DNA from: Gemmatimonadota bacterium
GTDB taxonomy: Bacteria; Latescibacterota; UBA2968; UBA8231
Direction: 5' to 3'
Length of the DNA: 38,397 nucleotides
Assembly: GCA_009840005.1 (NCBI GenBank)
Contig: VXOR01000071.1
Coordinates: forward strand, 1-38,397
Positions 7,395-14,916 of this stretch are shown piece by piece. Position 1 is the first letter of the stretch. Every line of letters starts with the position of its first letter. Made by a program: the position numbers and the translations under genes. The notes beneath the pieces were generated by a model. That model did no database searches, was not told where the DNA came from, and saw only the letters and a program-made list of their open reading frames with translations.

Positions 7395-7679
7395 ATGGAC
7401 GCGCCCCGCCAACGCCTGCTCTACTTGCAGGCGCGCACCCCTAGCGTCATGTCCAACATCATCGGCCTAACACTCATCGAGCCGGTCGCGGGTTTTGCGC
7501 CCGAAATCCACGCTGAATCAGCACCCGATTGGCCCTACGCAACCGTACACGACGCCGTAGTGGACGGCTGGCAGATCGTCCAATTTCCCCACCTACAAGC
7601 TCCGTTCGACGACAGAGAGTTGGACGTGATTGGCTATGAATTCATCCTACAGAAAATGGAGGTTATCGCCGATGAATGA
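7395..7679 (+). CDS. Small conserved-looking protein upstream of a PhyH oxygenase
   Basis: The 94-residue soluble protein has no signal peptide or membrane segment. The C-terminal half contains 'VDGWQIVQFPHLQAPFDDRELDVIGYEFILQKMEV', with many acidic and aromatic residues. I recall similar endings in small uncharacterised proteins of planctomycete-like genomes but cannot name a family. It is the first gene of the plus-strand operon behind a candidate promoter. Its last 8 bases overlap the start of the PhyH gene, a spacing that suggests translational coupling and possibly a shared function. Function is unknown. Confidence 0.65.
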   Translation: MDAPRQRLLYLQARTPSVMSNIIGLTLIEPVAGFAPEIHAESAPDWPYATVHDAVVDGWQIVQFPHLQAPFDDRELDVIGYEFILQKMEVIADE

Positions 7680-8451
7680 GCATCTGCTCAGCGACGCCGA
7701 AGTGGCCCGTTTCCTCGTCACCGGCTACCACCTTGTCGAGCCGGAATTGCCCGCCGGGCTCAATGAGTCCATCGCGGCCCAACTCGACATTTTGGACCAC
7801 AATCCCGGCGACGCCATCACCGAAGCCGTGCCTGAGCTCTGGCTAGTACTCGACCATCCGACCGTCAAAGGCGCGCTCGTCAGCCTGCTCGGCCCGGATT
7901 ACGAGGTGCAGTCGCATCGCCACTGGCACTGCAAGCAGCCGAACTCGCCGCACATGAACTGGCACCAAGACGGCCTCAACAACCGCGACGTGCTGCTCAA
8001 CCGCTTCCTCGGATTGTACTACCCGACCGACGTCACGCCCGACATGGGGCCGACGATCATCGTCCCCGGCACCCAGTTCCGCAACGCCCCGACGGACCGC
8101 ATGGCCACGTACACCAACATCCGCGGCCAAATGCCGCTCGTGGTCAAGGCCGGTACCGTGGCCTTCACCCACTACGACCTCTGGCACGGCACCGCGGCCA
8201 ACCGCTCGCCGCACAAGCGCCACATGATCAAGTTCCTCTTCCGCCGCACGCAGGACAACACCGCACCCACTTGGAATCACGACCCAGAGGCGGCCAACAA
8301 ACCCGCCGACTGGAACGAGCGCGACCGGGCCGAGGACGTCACCAACATCCTCAACTTCACCAATCCGCTAGGCGTCTCCCAGAGCGACCACTACAAAGAG
8401 CGCGCCATCCGCCGCCAGAACTGGAACTACCTCATGGGCCTACCGGCCTAA
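7672..8451 (+). CDS. Phytanoyl-CoA dioxygenase (PhyH) family Fe(II)/2-oxoglutarate oxygenase
   Basis: The protein has 259 residues. ATG 7672 is chosen over an in-frame upstream start because GGAGG lies 10 bases before it. The iron-binding triad is visible: His98-x-Asp100 in MNWHQDGLNN and the distal His172 in DLWHGTAANRSP, followed by a basic residue near 183 (HKRHMIKF) for 2-oxoglutarate binding. PhyH enzymes hydroxylate or demethylate small molecules in the cytoplasm at the cost of O2 and 2-oxoglutarate. The gene overlaps the 94-aa protein upstream and precedes a beta-propeller and an MR/MLE enolase, implying a substrate connected with carbohydrate-acid metabolism. It is one of seven such genes in the window. 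Confidence 0.88.
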   Translation: MNEHLLSDAEVARFLVTGYHLVEPELPAGLNESIAAQLDILDHNPGDAITEAVPELWLVLDHPTVKGALVSLLGPDYEVQSHRHWHCKQPNSPHMNWHQDGLNNRDVLLNRFLGLYYPTDVTPDMGPTIIVPGTQFRNAPTDRMATYTNIRGQMPLVVKAGTVAFTHYDLWHGTAANRSPHKRHMIKFLFRRTQDNTAPTWNHDPEAANKPADWNERDRAEDVTNILNFTNPLGVSQSDHYKERAIRRQNWNYLMGLPA

Positions 8452-8478
8452 TCCCGAAAGCATTCTATAGCTATTATC

Positions 8479-8496
8479 CTGCGTCCATCTGCGGAT
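8479..8496 (+). repeat. Dispersed decamer repeat, copy A (one unit)
   Basis: One unit ctgcgtccat is followed by the terminal ctgcggat, lying between the PhyH stop and the propeller gene. The flanks (gctattatc before, tact after) match copy B at 21588. Confidence 0.7.
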
Positions 8497-8530
8497 TACT
8501 AATCCCAACCCCTAGCAAAGAAAGCACTTT

Positions 8531-9253
8531 ATGACCGTCCAAATCGCCCGCGTTGAAGAGCGTTTCAAATGCCCCGGACCCCAGCCCAACGGCCTGCAAG
8601 CCACGCCCGACGGCCTCTGGTGCATCGACCAAGTTGACCTCAAGGTCTATAAATTCGACTACGAGAGCGGCGAAGTCCTCTTTGAAGCCCAGACCGACAC
8701 TGCACACTCCAGCGGTATTACCCTCGGCGGTGGCTCTATGTGGATCGCCTCGACCTTTGAACTCAAGATCGCCCGCCTCGACCCGGCTACGGGCCAGACC
8801 ATCGCCAAGCTAAGTTCGCCTGGCAATGGCGTCGTCGCTTGGGTCGCCGACCAGGAGAATGGCCGCGTCACGGGGGCCCACGGCCTCGAGTGGAAGGACG
8901 GCAAGGTGTACGTGGCCTCGCCGCCGTCGCAATTCGTTCACGTGATGGATGCCGACACTTGGAAAGAAGTCCATTCCTTTCGCGTCCCCGGCCTCCGGGT
9001 CCACGGCCTAGCTTGGGCTGACGATGGCACTCTCTGGGTCGCCGACACCTCGGCTGGCACCATCAACCGCCTCGATCCCGAAGACGGGCGCATCTGGGAG
9101 GTGGTCCGCGTTGAGGCCCCCACCGAAGTCCACGGGCTGACCATCCACGAGGGCGTGCTCTGGTACTGCGACGCTGCCACGCGCGCCATCGGCCAACTGC
9201 ACATTATAGAAGAAAGGGCCTCCATTGAAGATTACAGATGTCAAAACCGCTGA
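8531..9253 (+). CDS. SMP-30/NHL-like beta-propeller protein
   Basis: The 240-residue protein shows about five repeated propeller blades with the pattern 'DGLWCIDQVDLKVYKFD', 'GSMWIASTFELKIARLDP', 'GKVYVASPPSQFVHVMD', 'DGTLWVADTSAGTINRLDP' and 'EGVLWYCDAATRAIGQL'. This layout is typical of SMP-30/gluconolactonase, NHL and glutamine-cyclotransferase-like propellers. There is no signal peptide, so it is probably cytoplasmic. A lactonase acting on an aldonolactone would fit between an oxidase and the enolase-type dehydratase downstream, but the metal-site residues cannot be assigned with confidence. Its end overlaps the start of the next gene by 29 bp, so the two are one operon. Confidence 0.75.
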   Translation: MTVQIARVEERFKCPGPQPNGLQATPDGLWCIDQVDLKVYKFDYESGEVLFEAQTDTAHSSGITLGGGSMWIASTFELKIARLDPATGQTIAKLSSPGNGVVAWVADQENGRVTGAHGLEWKDGKVYVASPPSQFVHVMDADTWKEVHSFRVPGLRVHGLAWADDGTLWVADTSAGTINRLDPEDGRIWEVVRVEAPTEVHGLTIHEGVLWYCDAATRAIGQLHIIEERASIEDYRCQNR

Positions 9254-10343
9254 AGTGCGCGTAAACCGCTATCTATACCACTACGTCCGCATCCACACCG
9301 ACGAGGGCATCTACGGCACCGGCGAGGCCAGCCACGTCGATGGCGGCTGGCGCGGCTCCACCCAGACCATGGCCGCCCAGCTCATCGGCAAGGACCCGCG
9401 CGATGTCGATGCGATCTTTGAAGGCATCCGCCGCAGCTACATCTTTCGCGGCGGCATGTCGGGCTTGGCGATTTCGGCGCTGACCGGTCTTGAGGTCGCG
9501 CTTTGGGACTTAGCTGGCAAGGCCCAAGGCATACCCGTTTACCGGCTCTTGGGCGGCAAGTTCCGCGACCGGGTGCGCCTGTACGTCGATAGCGCCCATT
9601 CGGACTACAAAGAGCGCGCCGAGGACGCACGTGCAAAAGGCTTTACCGCGATTAAGTTCGACCTCGACGACGCCGGCCACCCGGAAAAGCTCGATCCTTG
9701 GAACTGGTCGGTGGCTCCTGCCGAGTTGGAAGATTTGGTCGATCAAGCGCACCAGATTCGCGAGGCCGTCGGCCCCCACATGGACTTGGCCATTGACCTG
9801 CACGGGCGCTACGACGCCACCGCCGGGATGAAGTTCGCCCACGCGCTCGAGGGCCTGAATCTGATGTGGCTTGAAGAGCCGGTGCCGCCCGAGAATATCG
9901 ACGCCCTCAAGCGCATCACCGACTCGACCCGCACCCCGATCTGCGCCGGTGAAAACGCCTATCTGCGCTACGGTTTCCGCGACATGCTCGAACAGCAGGC
10001 GGTCGATATCGTCATGCCAGATATTTCCAAATGCGGCGGCCTATCCGAGTGTCGCAAGATCGCCAACATGGCCGAGACCTACTACATCCCCTTTGCCCCG
10101 CACAACAATTCCAGCGCCTTGAGCACTGTCGCCGACGCCCACGTCTGCGCCAGTGTACCCAATTTTCTCGCCTTGGAATTCCATCGCTACGACGATCCGA
10201 CCTGGAACGATGTAGTCCTTTCCGACGAGCCGGTGATTCAGGAAGGGCACGTGGTGCTGAGCGAGAAGCCGGGGCTGGGAGTGGAGCTGAACGAGGCGTT
10301 TTTGCAGAGTATGCAGGAGGACGGAGAGCCGCTCTGGCAGTAG
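9225..10343 (+). CDS. Mandelate racemase/muconate lactonizing enzyme (enolase superfamily) sugar-acid dehydratase
   Basis: The protein has 372 residues. The N-terminal capping domain starts MKITDVKTAEVRVN and uses a TTG start at 9225. The barrel shows the metal ligands Asp191 (LAIDLHG), Glu217 (MWLEEPV) and Glu243 (ICAGENAY). His293 (PFAPHNNSS) is the mandelate-racemase-type base. At the second strand the usual K-x-K reads Lys144-x-Asp146 (AIKFDLDD). The His/Asp arrangement fits acid-sugar dehydratases more than muconate cycloisomerases. Enzymes of this kind dehydrate aldonic or aldaric acids to 2-keto-3-deoxy acids, the substrates of the HpcH/HpaI aldolases found nearby. It is last in the 7395-10343 operon. 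Confidence 0.88.
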   Translation: MKITDVKTAEVRVNRYLYHYVRIHTDEGIYGTGEASHVDGGWRGSTQTMAAQLIGKDPRDVDAIFEGIRRSYIFRGGMSGLAISALTGLEVALWDLAGKAQGIPVYRLLGGKFRDRVRLYVDSAHSDYKERAEDARAKGFTAIKFDLDDAGHPEKLDPWNWSVAPAELEDLVDQAHQIREAVGPHMDLAIDLHGRYDATAGMKFAHALEGLNLMWLEEPVPPENIDALKRITDSTRTPICAGENAYLRYGFRDMLEQQAVDIVMPDISKCGGLSECRKIANMAETYYIPFAPHNNSSALSTVADAHVCASVPNFLALEFHRYDDPTWNDVVLSDEPVIQEGHVVLSEKPGLGVELNEAFLQSMQEDGEPLWQ

Positions 10344-10390
10344 GGTGCTCACGCGCCGCCTTCCTTGAGTTTGTTGTCCAAAGGATGCTG

Positions 10391-10419
10391 TTGACATTAT
10401 AGGAGTCGTCGCGAAAATT
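10391..10419 (+). promoter_or_regulatory. Candidate promoter for the retropepsin-like gene
   Basis: TTGACA at 10391-10396 and a weak -10 box AAAATT at 10414-10419 are 17 bp apart, 56 bp before ATG 10475. The -35 is perfect and the -10 poor. Confidence 0.35.
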
Positions 10420-10474
10420 CTAGCAAATGGCGGGGAAAAGGACCCGGTAACGAGCAAAAAGAAAGGACTCTGCC

Positions 10475-10837
10475 ATGGGAGCTACGCACGTCCCCGTAAC
10501 GATTCGCAACCCGGCCGCGCCGGATCGCACTTGGGAAGGGCTTTTTCTGGTGGATACCGGCGCGACGGACTGTCTCGTGCCTAAGCAGCACCTCAAAGCC
10601 AGCGGCCTCGAGCCGAAAGGCCAGCGGACGAATGAACTGGCCAATGGGGCCGAACTCAAACTCGACGTCACGAGCGCGGACATCGAATTCATGGGAGACT
10701 TTGTCGGCGGCACGATTGTCTTTGGCGAAGAGGACGCCGAGCCGCTACTGGGGATGACCGCTCTCGAATCGGTCGGCATTGAAGTGGATCCGCTCAACCA
10801 GCGGCTGAAAAGGCTACCTGCCGTCCGCCTCAAATGA
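10475..10837 (+). CDS. Stand-alone retropepsin-like (clan AA) aspartic protease
   Basis: The 120-residue protein has the single-lobe aspartic protease signature FLVDTGATDCLVP with Asp27-Thr-Gly-Ala. The second half-motif is a hydrophobic-Gly element, PLLGMTALESVG, near residues 89-100. The size fits a retropepsin-like monomer that would act as a homodimer. No signal peptide is present, so it is probably cytoplasmic. AAAGGA lies about 8 bases before ATG 10475. Such small proteins are widespread in bacteria and archaea, usually with unknown substrates. It stands between two metabolic blocks and shows no partner gene. The family is fairly sure; the biological role is unknown. Confidence 0.8.
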   Translation: MGATHVPVTIRNPAAPDRTWEGLFLVDTGATDCLVPKQHLKASGLEPKGQRTNELANGAELKLDVTSADIEFMGDFVGGTIVFGEEDAEPLLGMTALESVGIEVDPLNQRLKRLPAVRLK

Positions 10838-10856
10838 TTTGTAGAGCGAATAAACG

Positions 10857-11024
10857 TCAACGCAGCAGAGTGAGCTTGCGCGTCAAAACCATCTCGCCGT
10901 CGTCTGGTTCGGCTTGGGCGACGCCTCCTTTAAGCGACCTCCGCTGGCCGATTCGGTAGCCAAACCGGCCAGCGGTCCCCGGTCGCGTCACTAAGCCACG
11001 ACGATTACCCACACCGTTATACGG
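10857..11024 (-). pseudogene. Possible remnant of a T9SS-sorted protein C-terminus
   Basis: The minus strand between stops reads 55 codons ending in 'EMVLTRKLTLLR', very like the end 'GRFARKFTLLR' of the T9SS cargo protein encoded immediately upstream. The preceding residues (GYRIGQRRSLKGGVAQAEPD) do not look like the usual sorting domain, and there is no start codon context. It looks like a leftover tail from an earlier gene copy. Confidence 0.3.
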
Positions 11025-11048
11025 CTATAAGTAGCCTCCGCTCTGTGT

Positions 11049-12920
11049 TCACCTTAGCAGGGTAAATTTTCGCGCAAAACGGCCTTCCGGGGTGGTCAAC
11101 CGATACAGATAAACGCCGCTGGCCAAACCCGCAGCGTCCAGAGATAGCGTGTGATAGCCCGCCGCTTGAAATCCCTCGTGCAAGACCGCCACGCGTTGGC
11201 CGCTCAGGGTAAAGACCTCCAGCCGAATATCCGCGGCGGTGGGCAACGTATAGGAAAGAACCGTCTCGCTGTTAAAGGGGTTGGGATAGCTCGGATTGAG
11301 CGCCGTCGTGGCGGCTATGCCGCTTCCTTTGACGTTGACCTCATATTGCTGGACGACTTCGCCGGTATCGTAGTCGATGAGCAGGATCTTTGTTTGTCCT
11401 GCTTGGCACGCCTTTACATGCAGGTTCCAGCCATCGCGGCGGCCACTTGTGGGTCTATCGTTGCCTTCGGCGGGACAGTAGTCTCTGGTGGGTGCCTGTT
11501 GGCCGCCAGAGACCTCGATGGCCGGGTCGGAGCCGGACGGGTTGGCGCGAACGAGCACGCTGTCGAGGCTGGTGTGGACGGTAAAGGTTTTCCACGCCGG
11601 ATCGTCGGCAGAGAATGCGACCGCAGACGGATCGGGCGTCAGTCGTGCTTGGGGCTCGTCGGCCTCTCCGTCGTCGTCCGTAATCGTACCCGTCGCCTCG
11701 GCTAGGAGTGCGCGGGTGGACGGATGTGTAATTCTCACCGCGAAGGTCTCGTTCGGCTCGGCTTGCTCGTCGGGGCGGATTCGGACGGTGAACGTGGCGG
11801 TGTTTTGATTGGCCCCGAAGTGGAGCGTTCCTGTGGCGACTTCGTAGTCCTGACCGGCCTTAGCGGTCTGGGACGCCGTGGCGTATTTCACGGTGGTCGG
11901 GGCTGTAGGGGTCGGCTCCAGCCGCACGGTGAAGGTCATCCGGCCGCGCTCGGCCGCGCTGGTAACGTCGTCGATCGTCACGGCCAGCGACTCTAGCTGG
12001 GAGTCTGATTTCGGGTCTTCTTGGCTAGTCGCTGGCTCGCCGGAAGACTCGTCATCGGCCGCCGTTCCAGCATCACCCCCGGCACTGACCAAGCGACCAT
12101 CGACGAAGCGCTCGGCAAAGCGCCAAGTCGCGGGCTGACCAGACAAGGTGTGAAAAGCGCGGTAATCACCTGGAGCCGTGTCGAAGTCCGGTACCGCGAT
12201 ATCGAAACCAATGATCTTGCCATCGAACAACGGAGAAGGTACGCTGTCGTCCTCGCTGTTCCAGATCAGGTCGTCGAAAGGCGTAACGAAAAACTCGGTG
12301 ATTGTAGTCGTCGGGCCATCGCCGGTCGATCCACCACCGCCATCAGCGTAGGGCAGCGCGTTGACCCACTCGGTGCCTCTGCCCAGATAGCCGACATGGC
12401 GACCGTCAGGAGAATCACCGATAGCCATGTATAGCTGAGCCGTGCGGTTGTTGTTCAGGTCTCTCTCTTCGTCGGTCCAGTTCTCATCAGCCGAAAGAGA
12501 GTAATCGCCACCAGTGTGGTCGCCGTCAATACGGAACTCAATGTTATCATGCCGCCACAGACTACCCAAGTCACCGCCAACGTACTCGTTGATATAGATG
12601 TTGTCGATGCGCTCCGTACCCATCCAGATCGTACCAAGATTGCCGTTCCAGCCCAACCAGATGCGATAGTCTAGGTCCGTCGGATCGTACTGGGCACCGT
12701 CGCCCACGGTCGGATCTTGGAAGAAATCAGTGGGGACCAGCGAAGCATCACCAAGCACATCTTCCCAGTCGGTTATGTCAGCATCGCGCAGATCAATGTC
12801 GGCCAGATCGTCCTCAGAGAGCTCAAAGATCAGGTAAATCCGATCTCCGATATGCGCACTGGCACTGCTTGCCAGTCCCAGTATCAAGCCCATAGCGACA
12901 AGACCATAAAAACGTTTCAT
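11049..12920 (-). CDS. Secreted multidomain protein with Calx-beta domain and T9SS type A sorting domain
   Basis: The protein has 623 residues, with a signal peptide of ~22 residues (MKRFYGLVAMGLILGLASSASA). Residues ~25-275 form a beta-rich region (YDPTDLDYRIWLGWNG, NDNIEFRIDGDHTGGDYS-like) resembling CBM9/sugar-binding modules, though this is uncertain. Residues ~310-415 match a Calx-beta repeat (VTIDDVTSAAERGRMTFTV... ending GTITDDDGE). The C-terminal ~80 residues are a T9SS sorting domain: NPSYPNPFNSETVLSYTLP... SGVYLYRLTT...RFARKFTLLR. It should be exported by Sec and passed through a type IX secretion pore to the surface or outside. AAAGGAG precedes the ATG. The dockerin-like gene at 12953-13519 lies upstream on the same strand. 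Confidence 0.85.
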   Translation of the reverse strand: MKRFYGLVAMGLILGLASSASAHIGDRIYLIFELSEDDLADIDLRDADITDWEDVLGDASLVPTDFFQDPTVGDGAQYDPTDLDYRIWLGWNGNLGTIWMGTERIDNIYINEYVGGDLGSLWRHDNIEFRIDGDHTGGDYSLSADENWTDEERDLNNNRTAQLYMAIGDSPDGRHVGYLGRGTEWVNALPYADGGGGSTGDGPTTTITEFFVTPFDDLIWNSEDDSVPSPLFDGKIIGFDIAVPDFDTAPGDYRAFHTLSGQPATWRFAERFVDGRLVSAGGDAGTAADDESSGEPATSQEDPKSDSQLESLAVTIDDVTSAAERGRMTFTVRLEPTPTAPTTVKYATASQTAKAGQDYEVATGTLHFGANQNTATFTVRIRPDEQAEPNETFAVRITHPSTRALLAEATGTITDDDGEADEPQARLTPDPSAVAFSADDPAWKTFTVHTSLDSVLVRANPSGSDPAIEVSGGQQAPTRDYCPAEGNDRPTSGRRDGWNLHVKACQAGQTKILLIDYDTGEVVQQYEVNVKGSGIAATTALNPSYPNPFNSETVLSYTLPTAADIRLEVFTLSGQRVAVLHEGFQAAGYHTLSLDAAGLASGVYLYRLTTPEGRFARKFTLLR

Positions 12921-12952
12921 AAACTGTGACTCCTTTCAAGTTGGGTTTGTGG

Positions 12953-13519
12953 TTAGGGTAGCGCGTCGATTCTCCACCTTGCGGTGTCCGCAATTCGGCT
13001 GGCTTGGAACCCGTCGCGATCTACACGCTCGAGCGAACTTGATATTACTTCTGATACCACACCACCCCTTCCCGGGAAGTCCTGCTCCTCAAAGCGATTG
13101 TAATACCCTTTCCCATCGGCCTTCACCTTGAAGCGATAATACCTTTTCCCATGCTTGATGGGAGTATCAACGCGACAACTCTGTCCTGGAATTAACTCCA
13201 AATCCACAGAACATGTCTTGCCCGACGACTGTCCAATCCCCGGCGGCAACGTCGGGTCGGAGGGATTAGAGATATATACTGCAATCAGCCGTACGTCGGT
13301 CGAATCGATCTGACCATCGGCGTTGACATCGCCCAAGGAAATGTCGCCTTGGTTGGGGATAGCAAAGGACGAATCGGAGCTATACAGCTTTATCCACACC
13401 ATATCCGTCATATCCACGCGCCCGTCGTCGTCAACATCCCCCAAAATACCGCTGGTCAATCCAGCGACGACTGGGGCCGATACCACTAGCCCGACGAAAA
13501 CGGCAAGTAAGAAGTTCAT
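12953..13519 (-). CDS. Secreted dockerin-like (EF-hand repeat) protein
   Basis: The protein has 188 residues from ATG 13519, with GAAAGGAG upstream. The signal peptide spans ~19 residues (MNFLLAVFVGLVVSAPVVA). Two dockerin type I-like calcium loops follow: GDVDDDGRVDMTDMVWI at ~28-44 and GDVNADGQIDSTDVRLI at ~63-79. A C-terminal beta region has Cys residues (KTCSVDLELIPGQSCRVD) and no assigned domain. The reading frame stays open upstream to 13843, but that extension is the translation of REP-like repeats and is not protein. It sits upstream of the T9SS cargo gene with 32 bp between them, so the two are probably co-expressed and act at the cell surface, perhaps in a polysaccharide-binding assembly. 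Confidence 0.8.
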   Translation of the reverse strand: MNFLLAVFVGLVVSAPVVAGLTSGILGDVDDDGRVDMTDMVWIKLYSSDSSFAIPNQGDISLGDVNADGQIDSTDVRLIAVYISNPSDPTLPPGIGQSSGKTCSVDLELIPGQSCRVDTPIKHGKRYYRFKVKADGKGYYNRFEEQDFPGRGGVVSEVISSSLERVDRDGFQASRIADTARWRIDALP

Positions 13520-13638
13520 ATAGATTCTCCTTTCAGGAGAATTGGTTAGAATGCCCTTTATAAAGGGACTTGAATTCAACTCGTAACTGACGTTGCACAG
13601 GCTTATGTAGCGCCTGCCAGTTGCGACCCCGCCTGTCG

Positions 13639-13719
13639 TCGTTCCCGCGAAAGCGGGAATCCAGCCCAGCGTACGAGCCTCGAACGAGCATTCTGGATGC
13701 CTGCTTTCACAGGCATGAC
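13639..13719. repeat. Inverted pair of REP-like palindromic units
   Basis: The first unit is ttcccgc-gaaa-gcgggaa (13642-13659) followed by tccag. The second, atgcctg-ctttca-caggcat (13697-13716), is preceded by tctgg. The reverse complement of the second unit aligns with the first along 'gtc.t.cc.g.gaaagc.gg.atccag'. This is the classic arrangement of paired repetitive extragenic palindromes, whose spurious translation contains 'WIPAFAGTT'. Confidence 0.8.
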
Positions 13720-13928
13720 AGAGGCTGTGTAACATCAGCTTGTAAGTACAATCGTGATAGAACTGAAAAAGAAATGGGCGATCTGCCCAGTGATCGCTCC
13801 GACGAAGCGAGGCTAGGGCATAGACGCCCTGAAACCGAATCAATCGCGGAACGTCATTCCAGCGATCATCCGGCCCTTGGTAAGAAAAAGTACGGGATTT
13901 AGAGCTTAACGCTCGAGAAGAATTTTGA

Positions 13929-13941
13929 GGGGGGGGGGGGG
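13929..13941. repeat. 13-base poly-G tract
   Basis: Thirteen consecutive G follow 'aattttga'. A homopolymer this long is either a slippage-prone site or an assembly error. It is not inside a convincing gene. Confidence 0.8.
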
Positions 13942-14243
13942 TAAAGTGTTGTTTTTTAACGACTTACGAACAGGAAAATCAACGGTGTCTCCACGCAAAT
14001 AACAAAACCTAGCGGCCGCCAAAAGCTGCGCTGCCAGCGGCCGCATCTTTTCTGATATTGAATTTCCCATCATGTCCAGTTGGTCCTCTGTCGGCGGAAC
14101 CAAACGCTCCGCACTCTACGGCGACATGTCAAGATACAACGTCATAAAAAGATGTCAAGAGCAGTTCTTCGCTACGGCGATAAGCACTATATTCATCCGC
14201 CGCTTGGTCGAACTCCAAACGCACTTATTAGAGGAAACCCACC

Positions 14244-14642
14244 ATGACCCAACGCAAAGCACACAACCCCGCCTGGCCTTGGGCCAAGGACTTCCGCATC
14301 GCACAGGCCGTGCAGGTGGGCGATACGATTTATGTCTCCGGCCAAGGGCCGCTTGACTCGGAAGGGCAGCTCGTCGGCGCAGGCGACATGGCCGCGCAGT
14401 CACGCCAAGTGTTTGCCAACATCCGCGCCGTGCTCGCCGAGGCTGGCGCCACCATGGACGACGTGGTCAAGATTACCTCGTTTATCACCGACACGGGCCG
14501 CTACGCCGAGTACGCGGCCGCCCGCGCCGAAGCCTTTCCCAACCACATCCCCGCCAGTTCTACCGTAACGGTCGCCGACTTGGTGATACCCGGTATGCTC
14601 GTCGAAGTCGAGGCCATAGCCATGCTCGGCAGTGGTAGCTAG
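14244..14642 (+). CDS. RidA/YjgF/UK114 family protein
   Basis: The 132-residue protein has typical RidA features: IYVSGQGPLDSEGQLVGAGDMAAQSRQVFANIRAVLAEAGATMDDVVKI in order, and a C-terminal 'VEVEAIAM'. RidA proteins trimerise and hydrolyse reactive enamine/imine intermediates in the cytoplasm. The arginine that binds the substrate carboxylate in archetypal RidA (Arg105, in P-A-R-S/T) reads Ser here (IPASSTVTV). The protein therefore belongs to a subgroup whose activity is probably different. AGAGGAAA precedes the ATG. It stands ahead of a short-chain dehydrogenase on the same strand. Confidence 0.88.
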   Translation: MTQRKAHNPAWPWAKDFRIAQAVQVGDTIYVSGQGPLDSEGQLVGAGDMAAQSRQVFANIRAVLAEAGATMDDVVKITSFITDTGRYAEYAAARAEAFPNHIPASSTVTVADLVIPGMLVEVEAIAMLGSGS

Positions 14643-14823
14643 TCAAAGACAAACATCTTCGCAATAAAGGCACCCCTACCTCGCTTGACCGCCGCGCTCG
14701 CAAAGGCACTGAACAGCCTTCCCGCGACGGATATTTAGACAAGAGCGGCGCATCTATATATTTTTTAGCGACACCACATGGCATCCGCGTAAAGTATGAG
14801 TTATAACGATTTAGGAGATTCCC

Positions 14824-14916
14824 GTGTTGCAAAACGATCCGCTTTCACTCTTTGACTGCCACGAGATTCTTGCGGCACCATCCGACCGTTGGGAGACGAC
14901 CAATGTCCAGCAGTAG
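14824..14916 (+). CDS. Possible 30-codon leader ORF overlapping the SDR start
   Basis: AGGAG at 14813-14817 lies 6 bases before a GTG that opens 30 codons (MLQNDPLSLFDCHEILAAPS..), ending in a TAG 11 bases inside the next gene. It may be a leader peptide coupling translation of the dehydrogenase, or the remnant of a truncated gene. The evidence is only the ribosome site and the overlap. Confidence 0.25.
   Translation: MLQNDPLSLFDCHEILAAPSDRWETTNVQQ

Larger units (their letters stand above)
13520..14243. other. 724-bp intergenic region rich in repeats
   Basis: No confident gene is present. It holds a perfect 14-bp palindrome ccctttataaaggg at 13554-13567, a pair of inverted REP-like units at 13639-13719, a 13-G homopolymer at 13929-13941, and an open minus-strand frame of 65 codons (13906-14103, TTG start). 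That frame contains a plausible helix, 'SEKMRPLAAQLLAAARFCYLRG', but ends through the poly-G as poly-proline; it may be a gene remnant. The RidA promoter must lie towards the right end. Confidence 0.6.

Noticed and set aside
13520..13843. N-terminal extension of the dockerin-like protein
   Set aside because: The extra codons translate REP-like repeats; ATG 13519 has both a ribosome site and a signal peptide.
13906..14103. 65-codon minus-strand gene
   Set aside because: It uses a TTG start and runs through the poly-G tract; a remnant is possible but it cannot be supported as a gene.
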